Below are positions 8,742 through 15,502 of a stretch of DNA of 64,000 nt, piece after piece (within the stretch, counting starts at the first letter, position 1; each line of letters starts with the position of its first letter). Origin of the DNA: Stutzerimonas nosocomialis (GTDB taxonomy: Bacteria > Pseudomonadota > Gammaproteobacteria > Pseudomonadales > Pseudomonadaceae); assembly GCF_005876855.1 (NCBI RefSeq), contig NZ_QLAE01000019.1:26279-90278 (forward strand). The letters run 5' to 3'. The position numbers and the translations under genes were made by a program. The notes beneath the pieces are model-generated. The model was not told where the DNA came from and did no database searches. It saw only the letters and a list, made by a program, of their open reading frames with translations.

Positions 8742-9903
8742 CAACAGCTCTCGCTTCAAAGAAGATCCCAAAGCGCTGCAGGTTTTACGTTTTGGCTTCT
8801 TCGGTGAAGTGGGAGGATTGCTGTCTTCGGTGAAGAAGGCAGAGCGTGACCGGCTTGAGGAAACTCAAAGCGAAGTCGCAGCTGAGGAGCTTGGAGATGC
8901 TTTGTGGTACTTGGTAAGGGCTGCCTCGATCCTGCGGTTCACGCCAGATGAGCTGGGGGAAAGTTGCCTGACGGTGCTGAGGCAACGTTTCAAGGAGGGC
9001 GAGTGCCCTCCTATTGCGACGGTGAATTTCAGGCACATTGATGCACTGATCAATACGCGCCGCCAGGAGGACGGCTCCTCTGCAAGGGCCATCCAGCTTG
9101 GCGCGCTAGCTCATGCGGCCGGCATCTTCTGCAATATGCCTGATGGGCAATTGAGGTCCGGTCCGACTCCCACGCTTAGGGATCACCTTGGCGGTCTGCT
9201 GGCGGATTTGGCCCTCAGCTGTGCGAGTTTCGATCTTCACCTTGAAGATGTGGCCCGATACAACCTGGAAAAGATCAAAAGCCGGTGGCCAGGCGAAGAT
9301 CGGCAGTTCACCCCGTACTTCGATCCGGAGCCCGACTTCCCTCGCTACGAGCGGCTGCCTAGGGAGCTGAAGATGGACTTCATCGAGCTGCCGGGGCGCA
9401 ATGGGCCTTATGTCGTGCAGCAGCTGAACGGTGTCTTCATCGGCGATCGTTTGACGGATAATAGCAATCAGCCCGACGATTACCGTTTCCACGACGTCTT
9501 TCATCTTGCCTATATGGCGTATCTTGGATGGTCGCCAGTTTTGCGTGGTTTGCTGAAGCTCAAGCGTAAGTCGAATCCCGTCATCGATGAGAATGAGGAT
9601 GGGGCTCGGGCCATGATCATCGAGGAAGGGATCGCAACTTGGATCTTCAACCACGCGAAGCGCAGAAGATTTTACAAGGGCATCGAAGAAGGGGCCCTTG
9701 AATATGGCCTGCTCAAGCAGATCCATTCCATGGTTGAGGGATATGAGGTTTACCAGTGCCCGTTATGGCAGTGGGAGCTGGCCATCCTGAAAGGGTTCGA
9801 GGTATTTCGAGAGCTTCGTACCAAGCGATCCGGGACCGTAGTGGTCGATATGGTCAACCACCAGCTGACCTTCCAACCTCTCATCGAAAAGAATCTTGTG
9901 TGA
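8677..9903 (+). CDS. MazG-like nucleotide pyrophosphohydrolase-type protein, two-part, 408 aa
   Basis: Residues about 28-100 look like an all-alpha NTP pyrophosphohydrolase (MazG-like) domain, with FGFFGEVGGLLSSVKK and EELGDALWYLVRAASIL. The EExxD half of the metal site is kept, but the usual ExxE reads GEVGG, so the site may be altered. A second, weaker copy may lie at about 140-210 (LGGLLADLALSC). The C-terminal half is different: YRFHDVFHLAYMAYLGW followed by ARAMIIEEGIATWIFNHA, resembling the C-terminal domain found behind MazG in some accessory proteins. A GGAGG at 8667-8671 supports this start. It overlaps DUF4031 and meets the UDG-like gene in a TGATG junction. Confidence 0.7.
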   Translation: MAPIARQQERPLSLPEYALKASNSSRFKEDPKALQVLRFGFFGEVGGLLSSVKKAERDRLEETQSEVAAEELGDALWYLVRAASILRFTPDELGESCLTVLRQRFKEGECPPIATVNFRHIDALINTRRQEDGSSARAIQLGALAHAAGIFCNMPDGQLRSGPTPTLRDHLGGLLADLALSCASFDLHLEDVARYNLEKIKSRWPGEDRQFTPYFDPEPDFPRYERLPRELKMDFIELPGRNGPYVVQQLNGVFIGDRLTDNSNQPDDYRFHDVFHLAYMAYLGWSPVLRGLLKLKRKSNPVIDENEDGARAMIIEEGIATWIFNHAKRRRFYKGIEEGALEYGLLKQIHSMVEGYEVYQCPLWQWELAILKGFEVFRELRTKRSGTVVVDMVNHQLTFQPLIEKNLV

Positions 9904-10577
9904 TGACTCCCACCTCTTTCGTGAAAGCCTTAGCCAGCTTGAGTCTGGACGATGTTTTCAACCCGTATGCGGATACATGCCCCCTGCATGACCGGACAGA
10001 TGCGGCTTCGTACCGGCGGGCAAACCTGCGGACATATCTCAGCGCCGCGGCAGACATCGGGGTCGATACCATTTGGATGGGACGAGATCTCGGCTATCGG
10101 GGTGGGCGCAGGACTGGCTTGGCACTGACGGACGAGTTCCATTTGGCGGAGATGGCTAAGGTGTACCCAGGTTGTACGTCCCGGCAGGCCACAAAAGGCC
10201 CTGTTATTTCCGAGCGAACAGCCGCGGAGATCTGGAGGGTCTTGAAGGTGATTGAAAAGCCACCTCTGCTTTGGAATGTCTTCCCATTTCATCCGCACGA
10301 GGCGGATAACCCTTTGACCAACCGACGCTTCAAAGCGAAGGAGCTCGCTCTGGTGAGCGAACTGAACAATGCATTGATCAAATGGCTGAAGGTTCGGAGG
10401 ATCATCGCAATCGGTCAAGATGCCGCCAGTTATGCGACAGCCTTTGGGGTGGAGGTTCTGACTGTCCGACATCCGAGCTACGGTGGGGTGCGAGACTTCC
10501 GGGATGGCATGAGACAGATCTATGGAATTCCGGAAGGCCTCTTGGGGGCTAGGTCGCCGCAAGGGGTGCTTTTATAA
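9903..10577 (+). CDS. Uracil-DNA glycosylase superfamily protein, 224 aa
   Basis: This is a UDG-fold protein: TIWMGRDLGYRGGRRTGLAL fits motif 1 with its glycine-rich loop, PLLWNVFPFHPHE the central strand, RIIAIGQDAASYA the next strand, and VRHPSYGG the HPS base-flipping motif 2. It would remove a damaged or modified base from DNA, but which base cannot be read from the sequence. The ATG at 9903 overlaps the MazG-like stop codon (TGATG). The longer frame from 9756 lies inside the upstream gene and is rejected. Its 3' end overlaps the convergent TS-like gene by 29 bases. Defence glycosylases such as Brig1, which excises modified phage bases, are a precedent. Confidence 0.75.
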   Translation: MTPTSFVKALASLSLDDVFNPYADTCPLHDRTDAASYRRANLRTYLSAAADIGVDTIWMGRDLGYRGGRRTGLALTDEFHLAEMAKVYPGCTSRQATKGPVISERTAAEIWRVLKVIEKPPLLWNVFPFHPHEADNPLTNRRFKAKELALVSELNNALIKWLKVRRIIAIGQDAASYATAFGVEVLTVRHPSYGGVRDFRDGMRQIYGIPEGLLGARSPQGVLL

Positions 10578-11388
10578 GCGTTTCATCGATTGGAAACGTT
10601 TCAAGCAGCCTGCTCGCTGCGCGGATGCCGCCGAAGCCGTCATCCAGCTTGGCGTATGTCGATATGCAGGTCAGCGTCCCAGCTTCGTAGCCCGACTCCG
10701 TTGCGACGTACTGCTGCAGCTGGGCCAACCCGATCAAATTGCCCAAGGCCCTTTGAGCGTAGTGGTGGGATCTGTAGATGGCCGTTAGGTCGATTTTCCC
10801 GTGCATCAGCTTGAAGGTCACATGGCTCAGGCAGGCTGAACCGTAATACTTATGCCGGTCAGAGCTCGGGTCGTAGGTAGGCAGCTCAAACCCGACGCCA
10901 TTGAGATCTTCTGCAAGGTCCACAGCTGGATCGCAAACACCCAGCTCATAAGCTGCCACGTAACGATTTAAATTTTTTGTGCGGATAGCGGCCAGTTTTT
11001 CAATAATTTTTTCAAGTGGGTTGAACGTTACGCCACTTTCATCCTTTCGCTCAATCATGCGTAGCGCATAGGTGCCCCAGCTGCGAGGAGCCATACCGCG
11101 CGCCATAATCGTTTTATAATGCGCGTACCACCCCGGGCGTCCGTAGCGCTTGTAAATGGTCTGCGGGAAGATCGTCCCCGCTGCAGTCATCACCGTGCGC
11201 TCTGCATTGCGCTGCCGCAGGGCCTGACTTACTGAGATGACTACCTGGCGGTCTTCGCTCGTTGCCGCCTGAGGCGAGGTGACTTCCAGGATGACATTGG
11301 TGGCATCGTGGTTTTTCTGGCTTTCCAGGTAACGGATACCGGCCAACCACGCTTGTACTACACGAGACCTCTGGAACACTTCCGTCAT
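10549..11388 (-). CDS. Thymidylate-synthase-like protein, 279 aa
   Basis: The C-terminal half aligns by eye with thymidylate synthase/dCMP hydroxymethylase. SACLSHVTFKL stands for the PCHVLFQF region, AIYRSHHYAQRALGNLIGLA for the Y-QRS-D---G-PFNIA region, and WGTYALRM (105-111) for the earlier GxxYG part. The phosphate-binding RS and the nucleotide-binding Asn are kept. The catalytic Cys position reads Ser188, with a Cys two residues before it, so normal TS chemistry is doubtful. It ends a five-gene operon and overlaps the peptidase gene by 4 bases. A role in making or sensing a pyrimidine nucleotide is inferred. Confidence 0.65.
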   Translation of the reverse strand: MTEVFQRSRVVQAWLAGIRYLESQKNHDATNVILEVTSPQAATSEDRQVVISVSQALRQRNAERTVMTAAGTIFPQTIYKRYGRPGWYAHYKTIMARGMAPRSWGTYALRMIERKDESGVTFNPLEKIIEKLAAIRTKNLNRYVAAYELGVCDPAVDLAEDLNGVGFELPTYDPSSDRHKYYGSACLSHVTFKLMHGKIDLTAIYRSHHYAQRALGNLIGLAQLQQYVATESGYEAGTLTCISTYAKLDDGFGGIRAASRLLETFPIDETLIKAPLAAT

Positions 11389-12002
11389 CTATCAGCTCCG
11401 TAAATACATGATGCATGGTTCGTCAGGTAAGAATGCGGTACCCATGCGTGACCGTTAACCCCCCAAGACAATCCCCAGCTATTGCAGATCAGGTAATGCT
11501 CGGTGCCCGCTTGGTCGTCACCGTAGCCCACGATCACTACTGCATGCCGACCTGGGAAAACATTCATTTCGAATGACACAACACCATCCACGGGGGACAT
11601 GAAAGACCTGGTCAATGAAACCAGAACGCCTACAGGCCTGCCGAGATTCAGCCATTGCTTGATTTTGCCCAGGTCTGCTGCGGCCAGTGTCATATGAGGG
11701 CCATAAAGTGAGAGGCCTGTGGGCAACTCTGGTAGCGGATGGCTTGGCTCATCCTGTTGGTACGGGACGTCATGGTCTTCCGGCAGCCCTGCCGCTGTCG
11801 CCGCAATGGCGATTCTTACGTCTAGGCCTTCGTTGGGCTTCCAGGTGGGGCTTTGGTGTACGGTGGCTAGGTATGCGTATTCGGGACTGAGCAGGTAGTT
11901 CGAAAGGTTGCCTTTGATCCCAGCGAGCGAGAAAGCTACGCACGAACCTCTGCTTCCTTGGTCCCTAGCGCTCATCGATATCATTACGCGCGGTTGAATC
12001 AC
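11385..12002 (-). CDS. Papain-like (C1-family) cysteine peptidase, 205 aa
   Basis: The catalytic layout of a C1 peptidase is complete. RDQGSRGSCVAFSLAG has the oxyanion Gln15 and nucleophile Cys21, GRHAVVIVGYGDD the catalytic His, and ICNSWGLSWGVNGHAWVP the catalytic Asn with the NSWG motif. No signal peptide is present, so it acts in the cytoplasm. The GTG at 12002 is chosen because it forms a GTGA overlap with the ImmA stop and has GAGGA upstream; ATG at 11984 is the alternative. It sits between an ImmA/IrrE peptidase and a TS-like gene, so it may process one of these or a host target. That role is inferred. Confidence 0.8.
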   Translation of the reverse strand: MIQPRVMISMSARDQGSRGSCVAFSLAGIKGNLSNYLLSPEYAYLATVHQSPTWKPNEGLDVRIAIAATAAGLPEDHDVPYQQDEPSHPLPELPTGLSLYGPHMTLAAADLGKIKQWLNLGRPVGVLVSLTRSFMSPVDGVVSFEMNVFPGRHAVVIVGYGDDQAGTEHYLICNSWGLSWGVNGHAWVPHSYLTNHASCIYGADR

Positions 12003-13015
12003 AGTCGGCCACTTCCTCGAAGCAAGGCTTCCTTGGCAGCGGAAGAAAGACCGTTCGCTAAACTTTCGAATTGTGCCTGTGTGTCGAAACTGTCGAGCGG
12101 CTGCGCCGAGCGATCCCACTGTTTGCGCTCACTAAGCTGGAGCTTCGAGGGGCCGGTTTGTAGAGCGGGAGCAGGGCAAATCAGATACTCCTGGTAGTGC
12201 TCGCCACCAGCGATCAGCGCACCTTCATCTGTGGCGCCTTGCTGCGGCAGCAACACCGGCTTAATCATGAAGCCTTCTGAGGATGCCTCGCTGGTATCCC
12301 AGACGTAACCGGCACCGGAGTGGTTTTTTAACCGCACCAGCATTTGATCATCGATGCGCGGTTCGAGAATGAGGTCTCGATCGGCTTCATCCAGCAACCA
12401 CACATCTCGTTGGGAATTCTCCAACGGCTTGGACAGTAGAGCCTTCTTGATTGCCGCCGGTTGGACGCGCAGCACCTCGTCAACGACTGAGCGATCAAGT
12501 AATCGAAGCCTCTGAAGTGACCAGGCGGTAGCTGAATAGCTGATACCGAGCCTCAGGGAAAGCTGATAAAGGTTGAACGGGTGCGCGAGATCTGCCACTC
12601 CCCAGCCTTTTCGCTTCATAATCTTTGCGACAGCCCAGCGGGGCGCCACGAGGCTGTAGGCGAACCAATCGGCTTCCAATTCTTTCTTTGCGGCGGTATT
12701 GCTGTAGTCGAGCCGCTCGTCTGTCGTCGTGCCGTGATCCAGGTAGAAGTGTCCGAGCTCATGAGCACAGGTCATTTGGATAACACCGGCCGGACGCTCG
12801 GAATTTACGAGAATTCCTGGATGGCTCTCGCTGATGAAGGCCCCCCAGAGCTTTTCCAGCGGCCGGAGCATGACGACCACCCCGGCGGATTGGGCAATCC
12901 GGAATGGATCAATACGCGTGTAGCCGTCTTCCTCGATGCGGCGCTTCGAACCTGACTCTCTAACAACCTCTGCGGCACGCGTGGTAACAGCTCTGATTTG
13001 ACTTGCAGAGAGCAT
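11999..13015 (-). CDS. ImmA/IrrE-family metallopeptidase, 338 aa
   Basis: This is a zinc metallopeptidase of the ImmA/IrrE (COG2856) type. TCAHELGHFYLDH at residues 83-94 gives the HExxH motif, and ELEADWFAYSL supplies the third ligand Glu. Family members cleave or inactivate XRE repressors (ImmA with ImmR; IrrE with DdrO). The gene lies directly behind an XRE gene with a 9-base gap, which is the classic pairing. The C-terminal 140 residues have no known domain and may recognise the inducer or the downstream peptidase. It overlaps that peptidase by 4 bases. It is probably the derepression switch of this operon. Confidence 0.85.
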   Translation of the reverse strand: MLSASQIRAVTTRAAEVVRESGSKRRIEEDGYTRIDPFRIAQSAGVVVMLRPLEKLWGAFISESHPGILVNSERPAGVIQMTCAHELGHFYLDHGTTTDERLDYSNTAAKKELEADWFAYSLVAPRWAVAKIMKRKGWGVADLAHPFNLYQLSLRLGISYSATAWSLQRLRLLDRSVVDEVLRVQPAAIKKALLSKPLENSQRDVWLLDEADRDLILEPRIDDQMLVRLKNHSGAGYVWDTSEASSEGFMIKPVLLPQQGATDEGALIAGGEHYQEYLICPAPALQTGPSKLQLSERKQWDRSAQPLDSFDTQAQFESLANGLSSAAKEALLRGSGRL

Positions 13016-13024
13016 CCCTATCTC

Positions 13025-13375
13025 CTAATTGGCTTTTTTAGCCCTCAAGAAATCAGCAAATCGAGCGACTTCATCTACGTCCTTCTGAGTCAGTCCTTTG
13101 ACTGCCCTGGCTAGGAAAGCAAATTGCTCGGGGCCGGAGTAGCTGGGCTCGCAGCCTGTGAGCAGGTACTCGACTGACCGCCGATAGATGCTTGAAAGCC
13201 GTTTGAGCTCTGTTACCTCAATTTTGCGAGCACCGGACTCGATTCCAGTTATTGCTGTACGGGGAAGCCCTACGAGCTGGGCAATTTCGGCTTGCGAAAG
13301 CCCCAAATACTCCCGAGCAGACCTCAATCTCTCTGCGATCTGGAGCCGTTCTTCATCATTCTCAGTTTCACTCAT
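13025..13375 (-). CDS. XRE-family repressor paired with ImmA/IrrE, 116 aa
   Basis: The HTH runs from about residue 9 to 65, with RLRSAREYLGLSQAEIAQLV, LPRTAITGIESGARK and LSSIYRRSVEYLL. A C-terminal part (QKDVDEVARFADFLRAKKAN) is likely used for dimerisation. The start at 13375 (MSETENDE) overlaps the upstream gene's stop by 8 bases, so translation is coupled. By analogy with ImmR/ImmA it should repress the operon and be cut by the adjacent metallopeptidase. The unrelated extension of the frame to 13486 is rejected. Confidence 0.85.
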   Translation of the reverse strand: MSETENDEERLQIAERLRSAREYLGLSQAEIAQLVGLPRTAITGIESGARKIEVTELKRLSSIYRRSVEYLLTGCEPSYSGPEQFAFLARAVKGLTQKDVDEVARFADFLRAKKAN

Positions 13376-13643
13376 CTTCCTTCGCCAGGTACGTGAGTAC
13401 CCCCTCAGTGACTTGTTGAATGAATTGATCGCGTGACTCGTAACCGCCGTTACGGATGATGACTTCCACCGGAATTTTCTGGCCAACGAGCACGTCGATA
13501 TCGATCATCGCTTCACAAGCGGTCAACGAGTCCATAGGTGCGCCCAGGTCATCAATAGATGTGGGGTCGCTGGCTATGGCAATTTCTCGCTCATCCCAGA
13601 ACACACCCAGCAAATCTTCGATTTGGTTTTGAAGTGACGTCAT
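13368..13643 (-). CDS. Small protein resembling an acyl-carrier fold, 91 aa
   Basis: This is a 91-residue acidic protein that begins MTSLQNQIEDLLGVF and is the first gene of the five-gene operon. The middle reads SIDDLGAPMDSLTACEAMID. The DSL with flanking hydrophobics is the pattern around the phosphopantetheine serine of acyl carrier proteins, and the spacing to the later helices (KIPVEVIIRNGGY, DQFIQQVTEGVLTYL) also fits an ACP-like four-helix fold. This is resemblance by eye only, and no acyltransferase lies nearby. It may instead be an unrelated small regulator. Confidence 0.5.
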   Translation of the reverse strand: MTSLQNQIEDLLGVFWDEREIAIASDPTSIDDLGAPMDSLTACEAMIDIDVLVGQKIPVEVIIRNGGYESRDQFIQQVTEGVLTYLAKEDE

Positions 13644-13980
13644 TATAGGTGTCTGAAAATCGAACGGTGGCTGTGTCGAAATACAACCATAAGCCGTGGG
13701 GTATGGCAACCAGCTAGCATCTGCTTTCCTCTGCAAGCCTCGTATGAGATCGGCTGCTCGAGCATGAAAGGGGGAGCGGACGGTTGGCTGCGAGAGAACA
13801 AGGCAGAGTGCGTAATCCTTCTGGCGCACGGCCAGTACGTGAATCGCCCGTTTAACACATCATGGAATTTCTTTTTGCAGAGCATTTGCCTCGCTCCCCC
13901 TCCCGGTGGGGAAAATCACTCTAATATCTCCGTCGCGGTACTGAAGACGGGGCCGGTCAGAGTCACCGGGATTCGTTTTC
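13644..13980. other. Gene-free stretch between two same-strand units
   Basis: No supportable gene is seen here. The part next to 13644 should contain the promoter of the XRE-ImmA-peptidase-TS operon. No clear long inverted repeat, terminator or transposon end was found. Short open frames in it overlap each other on both strands and lack start signals. Confidence 0.5.
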
Positions 13981-15105
13981 TCACATTCTTAGCTCAAAAA
14001 GCTCGTCTACGAACTGGTTAACCTCGGCTGCCGCGTAAGAGTTAGGTGCTACATCCAAGACAGAGTGGAAGTAGCTAAATCTGGTCCATAGGCTACGATT
14101 GCGATTGTAATCGTGAGTTACTGTCTCATGCGCCGATGTGAAATTGGACTTTAGTAGTGGAATGCCCAGCTTGGTGATATTAAACAGTATGCTTTCACGC
14201 TTTTCCTTCTCGTCGGCTTTGGATTGATCCAGCTCCATTGCAATTTCTTCGCTGATTTCAACGTAGTCGCCAACGTATTCTTCTAGCTCTATGCTTCTGC
14301 CTCCAACATCGCATCTTGTAATAAGGCCGAATAGCATTGGGTTTTTCTTCTTCTTGAGTAGGCGCTTGAAGTGAGCAATAAAGTTTTCCGCGCTATAAAT
14401 GGACTGCTGGCAATTGCTGTCTAGAACTAACACCACGAGATCAACGAGGTCTCGTACTTTTTCTAGGCTACGGTTTATATCGAAAAGAACGTAGTCATAG
14501 TTTTTTTTCAGTTGCTCGTAGGTTTTCTTCGCATTTCTCTTTCGCTCAAGCCTTTCGGATAGTTCGCTATGGATCAGTGGCCTGAGGTCTATGGTTGATA
14601 TTGGTTTGTGCGCTCTATTGCGGTTTAATTCTTTCTCTAGTTTTCTGATTTCAGACTTGGAGAAGAGAATATCTAGCTCATCATAAAAGCTAATTTGGCT
14701 TACCAATGAACCAGGTTCTGGGCTATCCCCTTTCTCAATTTTGCACGTATAAACAATATCGTTGGTCACAATAGCCACCTTAAAACCGCGCTGTACCAAG
14801 CAGGCGGCTACATCCACAGTGATCGGGGACTTTCCTACGCCACCTTTGTAGGCTGTTATGGATAGGGTTTGCCCAGACTCAGATTCAAAAATGTAATCTT
14901 TCAGTTCAGGCGGGATAGCTATGCCTGAACGGTGAAAGAAGCACCACAGAGACCTGCGCGTTGGATTCCTTGATGACGAGTCAAAGGCCGATTCATACGA
15001 TCTCCATGTGCGGTCTTTCACTCCCGCCCAGTAGGCGGCCTGAGGCACGCTGATGAAGTTCGACTCGCGTGCATGTTTCAGGCATTTACGAAGATGATTT
15101 TCCAT
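13981..15105 (-). CDS. ParA/MinD-type ATPase with N-terminal HTH-like segment, 374 aa
   Basis: Residues about 1-55 look like a DNA-binding or adaptor segment (SVPQAAYWAGVKDRTWRSYE). A deviant Walker A ATPase follows, with SITAYKGGVGKSPITVDVAA, then YDYVLFDINRS in the Walker B position and LVVLVLDSN. In normal ParA proteins the loop is KGGVGKTT; here the last two residues are S-P, so nucleotide handling may differ. The family positions plasmids, ICEs or chromosomal islands. GAGGAAA sits 7 bases before the start. The gene is AT-rich and is the last island gene before the core. No parB was found beside it. Confidence 0.75.
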   Translation of the reverse strand: MENHLRKCLKHARESNFISVPQAAYWAGVKDRTWRSYESAFDSSSRNPTRRSLWCFFHRSGIAIPPELKDYIFESESGQTLSITAYKGGVGKSPITVDVAACLVQRGFKVAIVTNDIVYTCKIEKGDSPEPGSLVSQISFYDELDILFSKSEIRKLEKELNRNRAHKPISTIDLRPLIHSELSERLERKRNAKKTYEQLKKNYDYVLFDINRSLEKVRDLVDLVVLVLDSNCQQSIYSAENFIAHFKRLLKKKKNPMLFGLITRCDVGGRSIELEEYVGDYVEISEEIAMELDQSKADEKEKRESILFNITKLGIPLLKSNFTSAHETVTHDYNRNRSLWTRFSYFHSVLDVAPNSYAAAEVNQFVDELFELRM

Positions 15106-15361
15106 GGTGTTTCCTCATGCGTTTCATCAGAGGATATGGGGAGGGCGAGCGCAGCAACAGTTGAGCTTTGTGCCACGTTCGTGGGCAGCGTCCCTTAGAG
15201 GCCTGCTCAGCTAGATCCGCTGGGAGCCATTGATTTGCATGAGTCGGCCGGTGGTGGGGATGAGCGTCTGGGGGCTCTTCCACGAGTTTGATGGCTGCCG
15301 ATTGGGATGGCACTGCTTTACGGGGTGACGATTGCCGCTGAAACAAGCAAAATGTAAACAA
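15086..15361 (-). CDS. Possible small ORF upstream of the ParA-like gene
   Basis: A 91-codon frame begins with TTG inside one arm of an inverted repeat and ends 20 bases inside the ParA-like gene. The overlap would suit translational coupling, and its proline- and histidine-rich text (EPPDAHPHHRPTHANQWLP) is not obviously random. However, the rare start codon, the lack of a clear ribosome site and the lack of a recognisable domain leave it doubtful. The stretch may simply be the ParA promoter and leader. Confidence 0.25.
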   Translation of the reverse strand: MFTFCLFQRQSSPRKAVPSQSAAIKLVEEPPDAHPHHRPTHANQWLPADLAEQASKGRCPRTWHKAQLLLRSPSPYPLMKRMRKHHGKSSS

Positions 15362-15393
15362 CCCGCCTGTAGCTTGGGCTTTGTTTACATTTT
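15349..15393. promoter_or_regulatory. 13-bp perfect inverted repeat at the island's right edge
   Basis: AAAATGTAAACAA at 15349-15361 and TTGTTTACATTTT at 15381-15393 are perfect reverse complements, separated by 19 GC-rich bases. It lies upstream of the ParA-like gene and about 110 bases before the core rmlD-like gene. It could be an operator, a partition (parS-like) site or a recombination end. The rest of 15106-15502 shows no firm gene. Confidence 0.5.
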
Positions 15394-15502
15394 TTCTGTT
15401 CGGAGATCGTTATGTGTGTCCAAGGCCTTGATTTTCAAAGGGTATGCGACCTGTTTACGCTCTCCATGTATACAGAACCGTTCTAAGGAGCCGTTCTAGC
15501 CA

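Noticed and set aside
9756-9902. N-terminal extension of the UDG-like frame
   Set aside because: It lies inside the MazG-like gene; the ATG at 9903 in a TGATG junction begins the conserved part.
15478-15499. Direct repeat CCGTTCTA twice near the island edge
   Set aside because: Eight bases are too short to call an attachment site, and the second copy is not visible at a left edge inside the window.
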